From NCBI GenBank assembly GCA_029784825.1, contig JAFMAU010000032.1:1-19608 (forward strand): a DNA stretch of 19,608 bases. The letters are read 5' to 3'. The position numbers and the translations under genes are program-made. Positions 13,836-19,608 of this stretch are shown here, piece by piece; position 1 is the stretch's first letter; each line of letters begins with the position of its first letter. The notes beneath the pieces are model-generated. The model saw only the letters and a program-made list of their open reading frames with translations, had not been told where the DNA came from and made no database searches. The DNA is from Nitrososphaerota archaeon (GTDB lineage: Archaea; Thermoproteota; Nitrososphaeria; Nitrososphaerales; UBA183).

Positions 13836-15533
13836 TCAATGGGCGGCGCTTGTGGCTGTGCTCGTGAGAGACCTTTGGAAGGACCGCATACGCGGACGCC
13901 CGGGACGAGAACGCCTAACGAGCGTCAGGCCGACGGCGCCAGCCGCCGCTATGGAACATGCGACAACCAGGGAATAGAGCAGAATGGGGTATGTCCCGCC
14001 TGGCTCCACGGTCAGCTCGAGAATGGCCGAATAGATCACCCCATCCTGCGCCGTCGCTCCCAGGGTCAGATAGTAGACACCGGGGCTGAGTCCGGCGAGG
14101 GATAGAGTCAGGTTAGAAACTGAACTCCCCTCGGGCGGGAGTGCGATCATAGGAGCGCTGAAAGTCGCGGTCATGTTCTGGAGGGTCCCCTCGATGGTGA
14201 TTCCGCTCACCGAAAGTGACAGCGGGGTGGCGTTCATCCCCTTCTGCGCGTAGGAGAGAGGCACGGTCAGTCTCTGGCCGGCTCCCATGGTCAAGGTCGT
14301 GCTCGGAAGCTTGAGCGACAAGGACAGGGGGTTCGCAGCCGGCACCATCTCACCGATCGCGTCGCCGCCTATCTCCACGAACCAGAGCCTGCCGTCGGGC
14401 GCAAGGGTAACCGAGTAGACTCCGGCTATCCCAGTCGTGCAGCATGGCACAGGATATTCCGTCATCACGCCTGAAGACGGCAAGAACTCCGCGACCCTAT
14501 TGCCGTAGTGTTCGCCGATCCAAACTGAACCGTTCGCGTCGACCGCGATCCCGTTGGGGAAGGTCACCGAATAGCCGTTCGCGCCGTGCGTCTGCGTGGT
14601 CCAATACTTCACCAAGGACTGGCCGGCAGGGTCGTAGCTGTCGAACGAGCTGTCGACATGTTCAGTGAACCAGAGTTTCCCCGACGGGCTCAGGGCGATG
14701 CCGCTGGGTGTCCTGAAGCTGGAGCTGATCACTTCGGTCGAGCCCAGGAACGAAGTGGGATGAGTGAATTCGAACTGGTACGTCTGGTTCATCGGGGCGA
14801 ACTCGGTGATGCCTTGGCTGGTCCCATTCCTGAGCTGAGAGACCACTGCTTTGCCCAGCATGTTCGAGTCTGCAGCCGTGAACCAGAGGTTACCGCTCCC
14901 ATCCAGGACCATCCCTGCCGGGGCTGACTGGAACACGGGGAGGTCGTAGGAGAGAAAGGTCCCCTGTGCAGGGATGAACTCGGCTATCTGATTTGAGAAG
15001 AGGCAGGCTATCCATATGTCCCCTGACGGGGCAGCGACCACCGCTCCGGGACCACATCCAAGCGTCTGGGTCGTGGTTCCAAGGGTGACGACCGACCCCG
15101 GGATCGGAAACTCGACGATGCCCGGCCGGTTTGCAGGAAGCTCCCCGAGTTTGTTCGAAGTCAGCTCGACGAACCAGATGTTCCCGTACCTGTCCGCAGC
15201 GACGGCGTCGGGCGAAGACCGAGCGGTGGGGATGGGATATTGGGAGAAATTCCCCGTCGCTGGGTGGTACTCTCCGAGCATGTTTGTCCCCTGCTCCACG
15301 AACCAAAGGTTCCCAAGCGGGTCCGCGGCGATAGCCCAAGGCTGGGAGTTGGGTTCTGGCAGGCGGTGCTGGACCACCGTGTAGCCCCCAAACCAGCCGA
15401 AACTTGAAGCGCCGGACTGTGAAGCGACCTGGGCGGAGGCAGGCTCGGGACTCGCCCCGAACGCCGCAAGCGATACGAACAGAGCGGCGACTGCGAGGGC
15501 CATGCAGGCTTTGGTCCAGATGGGGGCTGACAT
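13836..15533 (-). CDS. Secreted membrane-anchored seven-bladed beta-propeller (Vgb/streptogramin-lyase-like)
   Basis: This 565-aa protein has a signal peptide (residues 1-34, core ALAVAALFVSLAAFG, cut near ASAQ) and a C-terminal membrane helix (ILLYSLVVACSIAAAGAVGLTLV), followed by a basic Arg/Ser tail of about 28 residues in the cytoplasm. Between them are seven recognisable blades, each built on a Gly-x-Leu/Ile/Val-Trp core: GNLWFVE, GNIWFVE, GDIWIAC, GNLWFTA, GKLWFTE, GSVWIGE and GRLWFVE. Each is followed by an N-x-L/I/V-x-E-type turn. Seven blades match virginiamycin B lyase-like propellers. After them comes a beta-sandwich stalk (about 410-515). True lyase activity is unlikely for a surface protein, and binding or scaffolding is more plausible. 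The ATG is at 15533, with GTTAAACT at 15563-15570 about 33 nt upstream. Confidence 0.9.
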   Translation of the reverse strand: MSAPIWTKACMALAVAALFVSLAAFGASPEPASAQVASQSGASSFGWFGGYTVVQHRLPEPNSQPWAIAADPLGNLWFVEQGTNMLGEYHPATGNFSQYPIPTARSSPDAVAADRYGNIWFVELTSNKLGELPANRPGIVEFPIPGSVVTLGTTTQTLGCGPGAVVAAPSGDIWIACLFSNQIAEFIPAQGTFLSYDLPVFQSAPAGMVLDGSGNLWFTAADSNMLGKAVVSQLRNGTSQGITEFAPMNQTYQFEFTHPTSFLGSTEVISSSFRTPSGIALSPSGKLWFTEHVDSSFDSYDPAGQSLVKYWTTQTHGANGYSVTFPNGIAVDANGSVWIGEHYGNRVAEFLPSSGVMTEYPVPCCTTGIAGVYSVTLAPDGRLWFVEIGGDAIGEMVPAANPLSLSLKLPSTTLTMGAGQRLTVPLSYAQKGMNATPLSLSVSGITIEGTLQNMTATFSAPMIALPPEGSSVSNLTLSLAGLSPGVYYLTLGATAQDGVIYSAILELTVEPGGTYPILLYSLVVACSIAAAGAVGLTLVRRSRPGRPRMRSFQRSLTSTATSAAH

Positions 15534-15595
15534 CAGGAGAAAGACTTCCGCCCGAGCTGCTCAGTTTAACTTTTCTAGCGCGTAGGCGGACTGAC

Positions 15596-16075
15596 CTAGG
15601 CGACCGGGCGGGTTGCAGCCGGCGCGCTCTTGTTGTCTACGTACATCAGAGTCGCGGCTACGGTCACTATGCCGAATATCGCGATCGCGAAGCAGAAGTG
15701 CGTGGTCGCGATAAGCGCGCTCAACCCTGACCCGACCACCTCGCCCCCAATCCCCACCTGGATCGGCACCAGTACTATCGCGAGCAACATGAGACGAGAG
15801 GGGAGCTGCAGCCGGGGGGACATCCGCCAGGTCTTGACCGTCGCGTACAGCATCACTAACCCGGTGAGGACGCTGAGGAACCTGTGGATGTATTCGATGA
15901 TTGTGGGGTAGTGGCTGAACGAAGGAACCAGGACGCCGTTGCAGAGCGGCCAGCTGGCTCCGAAGCCGGTCCCGCACCCTGCACCGTATCCTCCGAGGGT
16001 GACGTAAGCGCCCCAAGCGCTCAGGACGTAGATGGCCAGGGCAGCACCATAGACCCAGTGCCGGGCATTAGGCAA
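15596..16075 (-). CDS. ctaA: Half-size heme A synthase (CtaA/COX15 family)
   Basis: Heme A synthase oxidises heme O to heme A for aa3-type terminal oxidases, in the cytoplasmic membrane. At 159 aa with four membrane helices it is half the usual eight-helix bacterial protein. Single-repeat forms are known from archaea such as Aeropyrum. It keeps C34 and C45 in the external loop GAGCGTGFGASWPLCNG, the EYIHRF motif with H64 on helix 2, and GGEVVGSGLSALIATTHF with H126 on helix 4. The two histidines are the heme ligands and E61 is the conserved acidic residue. A homodimer would rebuild the full site. The start is TTG at 16075, because the next Met (75) is past the first His. A weak box, GTCTTAACTAC, lies at 16105-16115. 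No oxidase subunit I is in view. Confidence 0.92.
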   Translation of the reverse strand: MPNARHWVYGAALAIYVLSAWGAYVTLGGYGAGCGTGFGASWPLCNGVLVPSFSHYPTIIEYIHRFLSVLTGLVMLYATVKTWRMSPRLQLPSRLMLLAIVLVPIQVGIGGEVVGSGLSALIATTHFCFAIAIFGIVTVAATLMYVDNKSAPAATRPVA

Positions 16076-16164
16076 ATGACCTTCATTCGGCGCGAACGCG
16101 GTTCGTAGTTAAGACTTTCGCGGGGAGGTTCTGTGAAGTTATCGGTTTCGTCGATTACGTCGCC

Positions 16165-16335
16165 ATGTTCGTCTACCTTCTGAGACTCAACATAGAGTCA
16201 GGCGAGGCCCCAGCCCAATTCCTCGTCATCATTTGGCTCGCTGGACTGGCTCTGATTGTGATTGGAGTTGTTCTGAACGACCTCGGCGAGTCTCGTCTTG
16301 AAGGAGAACCGCTTCAAGAATCGGCTGGAGCATGA
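16165..16335 (+). CDS. Tentative 56-aa single-pass membrane peptide, antisense to the neighbouring gene
   Basis: An ATG at 16165 opens a 56-codon frame. It has a short amphipathic start (MFVYLLRLNIESGEAPA), a clean membrane helix (FLVIIWLAGLALIVIGVVL, residues 19-37) and an acidic tail ending at TGA 16333-16335. The second half is antisense to the C-terminal codons of the 266-aa minus-strand gene, whose Gln/Glu-rich tail could by itself produce a hydrophobic antisense frame. GGGGAGG at 16122-16128 is too far to serve this ATG. I list it because the gap has no other gene, but I regard it as weakly supported. Confidence 0.2.
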   Translation: MFVYLLRLNIESGEAPAQFLVIIWLAGLALIVIGVVLNDLGESRLEGEPLQESAGA

Positions 16336-17029
16336 GAACGCTGAAACCCACAAGGACGTATGTCAACCTGAGAACGCTCTCGTTTGAGTTGACTGCGAGG
16401 GTGTCTGAAACGTCGGATATGGTGGCGATGGGGTCCCCGATTTGAATCCCGCTATTCGGAACGCCGACGAAAGCCTTTGCGGGTGGTGCGAGATACAGCC
16501 AAGTCGGACCAGATTGAAACCAATAGAAAGTCGCTCGGGATGTGTAGATTATGCGGCTCGATATGACAGTTCCGTTGGGAAGGGTAAAGGATTCCGTAAT
16601 GGCCGTGAGATTAGCGTCTCCATACTTCCCGTAGATTCCACCGTTCCGAGCATTCGTGAAACCGACGGCTCCGAAGTTCTTCAAAAAGAGAGGCTCGGAA
16701 GTATTTACTCCGAAGATAATCAGGCTGACATCTACGGGGTTGTTGACGCTTATGGCCCCGTTCGCCGTGAAGTTCGCCACTACGGTAAAGCCGACCGACA
16801 AGAACTCAGGAACGAAGTAGGTTCCCGTCTGATTCGTTATGGTGTATCCATGAGTGGTTCCCGTCTTGATTTGGGTTGTCTGAAAGAAGAGAACGGGCGT
16901 CGAGACTGTGGCGGCAGAGTAGAAAGGATAGGCCGCAAGAACGAGGACGGCAATCGCAAGATACGGACGCCATTTTCGGTTTCGCCTGTGGAAGATTCTC
17001 TTCAGGAGTCCGATTGGTCTCTTGACCAC
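16229..17029 (-). CDS. Two-TM extracytoplasmic orphan protein
   Basis: I do not recognise this 266-aa protein. A basic N-terminus (residues 1-21, KRPIGLLKRIFHRRNRKW) precedes a membrane helix (about 22-42). A beta-rich external domain with several N-x-S/T sequons (NQT, NFT, NTS, NLT, NGT, NES) follows, then a second helix near residues 223-247 (YVLVGFSVLMLQPILEAVLL) and a polar Gln/Glu/Arg tail in the cytoplasm. The fold suggests a ligand-binding or envelope protein. The start is GTG at 17029, 12 nt after the stop of the upstream 113-aa gene, so the two are co-transcribed. Base composition here is visibly lower in G+C than in the flanking genes, which suggests acquisition or relaxed selection. 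Confidence 0.65.
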   Translation of the reverse strand: MVKRPIGLLKRIFHRRNRKWRPYLAIAVLVLAAYPFYSAATVSTPVLFFQTTQIKTGTTHGYTITNQTGTYFVPEFLSVGFTVVANFTANGAISVNNPVDVSLIIFGVNTSEPLFLKNFGAVGFTNARNGGIYGKYGDANLTAITESFTLPNGTVISSRIIYTSRATFYWFQSGPTWLYLAPPAKAFVGVPNSGIQIGDPIATISDVSDTLAVNSNESVLRLTYVLVGFSVLMLQPILEAVLLQDETRRGRSEQLQSQSEPVQRAK

Positions 17030-17041
17030 GCCGCTAACGTC

Positions 17042-17383
17042 TCACTTGCATTGCCACGCGCCACCGCTATACAGCGTGTAATACTGCGAGACGGGCTGAA
17101 AGTTCCCTTGGTTCACGTAAGGATAAGTCGTAATCAAGGCAACGGGCGAATAGACCTCGCCACATCCAAACCACGAATAGGAGAACGAGACCTGAGCGGT
17201 GAAAGTCGCGCCCTCGGCCGCAACTATCGGATTGACACCAGAGAGGGACGATGCTTCTCCCGAATAAGACGTAAGGGGAGCGAGGAAGAATATCGCCAAC
17301 AGACCGAGGACGATTACGACTCCTACGACGACGGAAGCCTTTCGGCTTGCGTTCCAGTAGTTCCCTGCGTAGACGCTCGCCAA
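17042..17383 (-). CDS. Small membrane-anchored extracytoplasmic orphan
   Basis: This 113-aa protein is unrecognised. One membrane helix (residues 16-36, ASVVVGVVIVLGLLAIFFLAP) is followed by a Ser/Tyr/Val-rich external domain of about 75 residues, with two cysteines (C74 in WFGCGEV and C112 at the very end) well placed for a disulfide that closes the domain. It resembles the small anchored proteins common in archaeal envelopes. The start is TTG at 17383. An ATG at 17393 is in another frame. The upstream 108-aa frame ends seven bases before it and the 266-aa gene starts 12 bases after it, so the three form a likely operon. Confidence 0.6.
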   Translation of the reverse strand: MASVYAGNYWNASRKASVVVGVVIVLGLLAIFFLAPLTSYSGEASSLSGVNPIVAAEGATFTAQVSFSYSWFGCGEVYSPVALITTYPYVNQGNFQPVSQYYTLYSGGAWQCK

Positions 17384-17389
17384 AGACCA

Positions 17390-17716
17390 TCAAGCCATTC
17401 CCTTGGCAGATTTAGCCTTACGCCAGCAACCGATTTTGCACAGCGCCCTGATTTTGGGCGGGCAACCGACAACTTCGCAGAACCCGCGGGGATGATCTTG
17501 TTTGCGCTGTTGCGCGCCCAGCCATGCGAACGCGCCTTCGAGAAACTCGAAGCTATTCAGTGAGAAGACTCGTTCAACCCTTCGTTGAAAGCCAAGGGGA
17601 ACCTCCAGAACCACTTTGGAGCCCTGAATGGCCATATTCAACAGAAGAAAAGAGAGAACACAGGCGAGCCCAAGACGAGATGTCTTCTCCGCCTCGATAA
17701 TTCGCATCGGGTCCAT
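17390..17716 (-). CDS. Hypothetical 108-aa protein with one TM and a Cys-rich C-terminus
   Basis: This frame is unrecognised. It starts at ATG 17716 (alternatively Met4), has one short hydrophobic stretch (LGLACVLSFLLLNMAI, residues 15-30), a middle of mixed charge, and a C-terminal cluster C80-x4-C85-x7-C93-x3-C97 that might bind zinc, followed by a basic end. It reads plausibly as the first gene of the three-gene set, with its TGA seven bases before the TTG of the next gene. No ribosome-binding site or clear TATA box precedes it, and its amino-acid composition is less protein-like than that of the two genes after it. It may be a decayed or chance frame. Confidence 0.4.
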   Translation of the reverse strand: MDPMRIIEAEKTSRLGLACVLSFLLLNMAIQGSKVVLEVPLGFQRRVERVFSLNSFEFLEGAFAWLGAQQRKQDHPRGFCEVVGCPPKIRALCKIGCWRKAKSAKGMA

Positions 17717-17971
17717 TCCATTCTGGGTCCGCCCAGCGACTGAGCGGCGCCGTTGATTCCGAGACGCATTTGACCGCGCATTAGCCTGCGCTCTAATCCG
17801 CCGTATGCGCGGCAGTAAGATGGGATGACACGGTTCAGAAATTGTTGCCTTTGCTTCGGACCTCCATGTACGGTCCCAAAGGAACTTGAGAACGCACTAC
17901 CGGACGTGAAGACGCGAGTCCTTTTTCATGCGCGCGGAGCTGGAGCGCTCGACCCCTTTCAGAGGGATCAG
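17717..17971. other. 255-nt intergenic region with one notable dyad
   Basis: No convincing coding frame, tRNA or transposon end was found. The only structure I see is the inverted repeat listed at 17774-17812. The minus-strand ZIP-like gene ends at 17972 and the 108-aa frame starts at 17716, so this stretch must hold any promoter for the three-gene cassette and any terminator of the ZIP-like gene. Confidence 0.5.
17774..17812. repeat. Inverted repeat, 8-bp perfect arms
   Basis: CCGCGCAT (17774-17781) and ATGCGCGG (17805-17812) are exact reverse complements around a 23-nt loop. The loop carries a partly competing pair, ATTAG (17780-17784) and CTAAT (17793-17797). This could be an operator, a small structured RNA or a terminator between the ZIP-like gene and the three-gene cassette. 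Confidence 0.45.
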
Positions 17972-18790
17972 TCAGTGTAGCAGGGCCGCCACGTAGAGGA
18001 GGAGCATCCCGAGCGCGATCATTGCAAACGTCCTGGGCCCGAAATAGGCCGGCGCCCGCCCCGGTGCCTCCGACATCGGACCCACGAGCCTGACGACGGC
18101 GTAGAGGGCAGCGGTCACCCCGAAAGCGAAGAAGTAGGTCGTGTCCATCTGGAAGAAGTATCCGAGAGCCGCTCCGATGGCGGACGGCCCGGCGAAAAGA
18201 AGCCCAAGCAGAGGGACCTCCCACCACGAAGGCTTGACTTCGGCCCCACGGAGATAGACACCGTACAATGCCGCCACGATGCTCGCTTCGAGGAACTTGT
18301 GGATCGGGTATGAGACGAGTGCCGGAAAGGTCCCGAACGCCTGCACCAGCGATTGCAGCTCGCCCCCGTTCGAAGGCGCGGCCGCCACAGCCGACACGGC
18401 CCCCCACCCCTCCCCCAGCCCGTGGACGCCCATCACCAGCGCGACAGCCGCCGGGATGAGGAGAAGCGCCTTCCGGGTCGGGATGGCGCCCGGGCGGGGG
18501 ATGGAAAGGCGGTCGAACGCGGCGAGCACCAGAACGCCTGCCACAAAGGACAGCACCAGGGCGACGTGTGGGAGCCCTCCGAAGAGGTAGGGAGGGTAGA
18601 TCGCGTTGTTCTCGCCCAGGGATGCGGCATCGACCATCGTGTCGTAGAAGTACCAGAACGCCAGCCCGACACCCAGGGCGCCCAGGTAACGCGCCCGCAG
18701 CCTGAGGCTCGGAATAAGGTACAACGCGGCATAGGCGGGGATGAACGTGGCCAGCGCGAGGCTCGGCACTAAGAACGAGAATGAGATCAT
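17972..18790 (-). CDS. Multi-pass membrane protein with ZIP-like metal motifs
   Basis: This is a 272-aa protein with about eight hydrophobic helices and almost no soluble part. Two helices carry H123-G-L-G-E127-G128 and H164-K-F-L-E168. These recall the H-x-x-x-E-G and H-E/K-x-x-E elements on transmembrane helices 4 and 5 of ZIP-family divalent-metal transporters. D50 and D54 on an earlier helix (FYDTMVD) could add ligands. The overall sequence is otherwise unlike canonical ZIPs. The ATG is at 18790 and AATTCTTAAC (18825-18834) is a weak promoter candidate. It lies 73 nt downstream of the cupredoxin gene on the same strand, and ctaA is nearby, so a role in copper, zinc or iron supply for respiration is an attractive inference. 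A purely structural membrane protein is possible. Confidence 0.65.
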   Translation of the reverse strand: MISFSFLVPSLALATFIPAYAALYLIPSLRLRARYLGALGVGLAFWYFYDTMVDAASLGENNAIYPPYLFGGLPHVALVLSFVAGVLVLAAFDRLSIPRPGAIPTRKALLLIPAAVALVMGVHGLGEGWGAVSAVAAAPSNGGELQSLVQAFGTFPALVSYPIHKFLEASIVAALYGVYLRGAEVKPSWWEVPLLGLLFAGPSAIGAALGYFFQMDTTYFFAFGVTAALYAVVRLVGPMSEAPGRAPAYFGPRTFAMIALGMLLLYVAALLH

Positions 18791-18863
18791 CGCTGCCCCG
18801 CTGGCTTCGGCCTGTCGTCCGCGTGTTAAGAATTGCGCCGCGGCCTGCGACCGGCCATTAGAG

Positions 18864-19454
18864 CTAAGTCACCACGAGGGCGCCGTTCTGCATCAGGGGA
18901 TGGATCGAACAGAGGATGCTGCAGTAGATCCTATACGTTCCAGCCTTCGTCGCTGTGAAGGTGACGTCGTAGGACTGGCCAGCCGGTATGGCGATCAGGT
19001 TGTTGTGTCCGTTCTGCTGTATGTCGTCGTAATATGAGATCTGGAATCCATGGGGCTCGCTGGTTGCGCAGTTTATCACGTGGATAGAGACCACTTGGCC
19101 CACCTTGACGTTCAGCGTCGGCCACGCCGTCGTCGTCGGCACGTACGCGCTCCCGTTGAGCCCGGCGTATGGGCTCGGATAGTCCCCCTCGACGATCAGG
19201 AAGTATGCGTGCCCGCCTGTACCGCCGCTGGCGACGTGTTCGACCTGAGTCGCGTTCGAAGTTGACACCGAAGCGCAGGTGGCCTGCATCAGATTGGGCT
19301 CGCCGACCGTGCTCGGAGGTTGAGAGTATGCGAAGACGTAGGCGATGGCAGCTGCCGCACCGATGACCAGCAGCACAACAGCCCCCATGATGATGGCCCT
19401 CTTCATCCGGGGCCGGCGGCTAACTTCGGCACTCGCAGAGACTGACCCGCTCAT
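18864..19454 (-). CDS. Membrane-anchored cupredoxin with CuA/type-1 hybrid ligand motif
   Basis: This 196-aa protein has an N-terminal membrane anchor (residues 19-43, AIIMGAVVLLVIGAAAAIAYVFAY). An external region of about 60 residues with C60 follows, then a cupredoxin fold (about 108-196). The copper ligands visible are H135 (SEPHGFQI) and the C-terminal loop YCSILCSIHPLM, with C178, C182, H185 and M188. C182-x2-H185-x2-M188 is a type-1 (amicyanin-like) set. C178-x3-C182 is the CuA spacing of oxidase subunit II, though CuA normally has C-x3-C-x3-H. It could be an electron carrier to a terminal oxidase or a diverged subunit II. The start is ATG at 19454; Met17, just before the anchor, is an alternative. 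The thioredoxin end lies 46 nt upstream. Confidence 0.88.
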   Translation of the reverse strand: MSGSVSASAEVSRRPRMKRAIIMGAVVLLVIGAAAAIAYVFAYSQPPSTVGEPNLMQATCASVSTSNATQVEHVASGGTGGHAYFLIVEGDYPSPYAGLNGSAYVPTTTAWPTLNVKVGQVVSIHVINCATSEPHGFQISYYDDIQQNGHNNLIAIPAGQSYDVTFTATKAGTYRIYCSILCSIHPLMQNGALVVT

Positions 19455-19500
19455 CTCGTGTCGCCGCGAGGGCCCCCCTTGCTAGAGGTGAGCAGATGGC

Positions 19501-19608
19501 CTACGCCAGCTTTACCAGGTTCTCTAGCTTAGACTTCAGGACCGCTGAGGGGACGGCTCCGACGACGATGTCCTCCACTTTGCCCTTCGCGAAGAACATC
19601 ACCGTGGG
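19501..19608 (-). CDS. Thioredoxin-fold protein, C-terminal fragment (cut by window edge)
   Basis: The last 35 codons of a minus-strand gene are visible. They begin PTVMFFAKGKVEDIVVGAVP and end LENLVKLA before TAG (19501-19503). The cis-Pro-Thr followed by a hydrophobic strand, the G-x-V turn, the VGA and the closing amphipathic helix match the C-terminal third of thioredoxin. The CxxC active site would be outside the window, so activity cannot be judged. It lies upstream of, and on the same strand as, the cupredoxin, which would fit a redox or copper-maturation context. Confidence 0.75.
   Translation of the reverse strand, partial: PTVMFFAKGKVEDIVVGAVPSAVLKSKLENLVKLA

Larger units (their letters stand above)
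16229..17716. other. Lower-G+C accessory segment
   Basis: Three 60-nt rows counted here (starting 16501, 16561 and 16681) are 45-48% G+C. Two rows counted elsewhere (8041 and 14041) are 57% and 68%. The segment holds three small minus-strand orphan ORFs in close succession between ctaA and the ZIP-like gene. No integrase, transposase, tRNA or flanking direct repeat was seen, so the boundaries are approximate. Confidence 0.5.

Noticed and set aside
12506..13867. A 453-codon plus-strand open frame opposite tyrS
   Set aside because: It is antisense to the unambiguous TyrRS with its HIGH-type and KMSKS motifs. Long antisense frames are expected in GC-rich codons.
16442..17563. A 373-codon plus-strand open frame across the low-G+C cassette
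   Set aside because: Its product is Arg/Ser/Glu-rich with no hydrophobic core or recognisable domain. The minus strand over the same bases encodes clean membrane helices, signal-like segments and sequons with operon spacing.
17700..17971. A tRNA gene or attachment site in the gap next to the low-G+C cassette
   Set aside because: No B-box-like GGTTCRANNCC, cloverleaf pairing or terminal direct repeat could be found by eye.
17835..18407. A 190-codon minus-strand frame overlapping the ZIP-like gene
   Set aside because: It is an out-of-frame shadow of the multi-TM protein, rich in Arg and Gly with no domain. The in-frame alternative has regular membrane helices.

Overview
The window is archaeal chromosomal DNA of fairly high G+C. 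This rests on a RadA recombinase with an N-terminal helix-hairpin-helix domain, an archaeal-type TyrRS, an archaeal-style AsnRS/AspRS relative, a MIPS (Ino1), Mut7-C and AMMECR1 proteins, a half-size CtaA, and archaeal TATA-like boxes about 27-35 nt ahead of many starts. Secreted proteins with a C-terminal membrane anchor, cupredoxins and a Vgb-like propeller fit the Nitrososphaerota (Thaumarchaeota) or a related TACK lineage. That placement is an inference. Leaders look short and TTG starts are unusually frequent. No rRNA, tRNA, IS element or CRISPR array was recognised.

Layout. (1) 1-3.1 kb: the 3' part of a cis-prenyl diphosphate synthase, then a small protein resembling eukaryotic ribosomal protein eL22 with a long charged tail, a helical orphan, a 224-aa orphan built from a duplicated unit, a Nudix Ap4A-hydrolase-like gene and a divergent PadR-type regulator. 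(2) 3.1-6.9 kb: myo-inositol-1-phosphate synthase, convergent and overlapping with a 907-aa secreted, membrane-anchored surface protein. (3) 6.9-9.3 kb: radA and an AsnRS on the minus strand. (4) 9.4-10.35 kb: a ThiI-like protein with an altered PP-loop, on the plus strand. (5) 10.3-13.7 kb: a tight minus-strand operon, tyrS - Mut7-C/zinc ribbon - AMMECR1 - MurG-like glycosyltransferase. (6) 13.8-15.5 kb: a seven-bladed, membrane-anchored beta-propeller. (7) 15.6-16.1 kb: half-size heme A synthase. (8) 16.2-17.8 kb: a visibly lower-G+C segment with three small orphan membrane or cysteine-containing ORFs, probably an insertion or fast-evolving accessory cassette. (9) 17.97-19.6 kb: a multi-TM protein with ZIP-like histidine/glutamate motifs, a membrane-anchored cupredoxin with a CuA/type-1 hybrid ligand motif, and the C-terminus of a thioredoxin.

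How the genes relate. Core information-processing genes (radA, two aminoacyl-tRNA synthetases, the eL22-like gene, ThiI-like) are interleaved with envelope genes (cis-prenyltransferase, inositol phosphate synthase, MurG-like glycosyltransferase, two anchored surface proteins). The right end (ctaA, anchored cupredoxin, ZIP-like protein, thioredoxin) reads as a respiratory, metal and redox neighbourhood and suggests an aerobic, haem-copper-oxidase-bearing organism. Convergent pairs are packed very tightly: overlaps of 4, 26 and 29 nt, and one pair sharing a CTAG that provides both stop codons.
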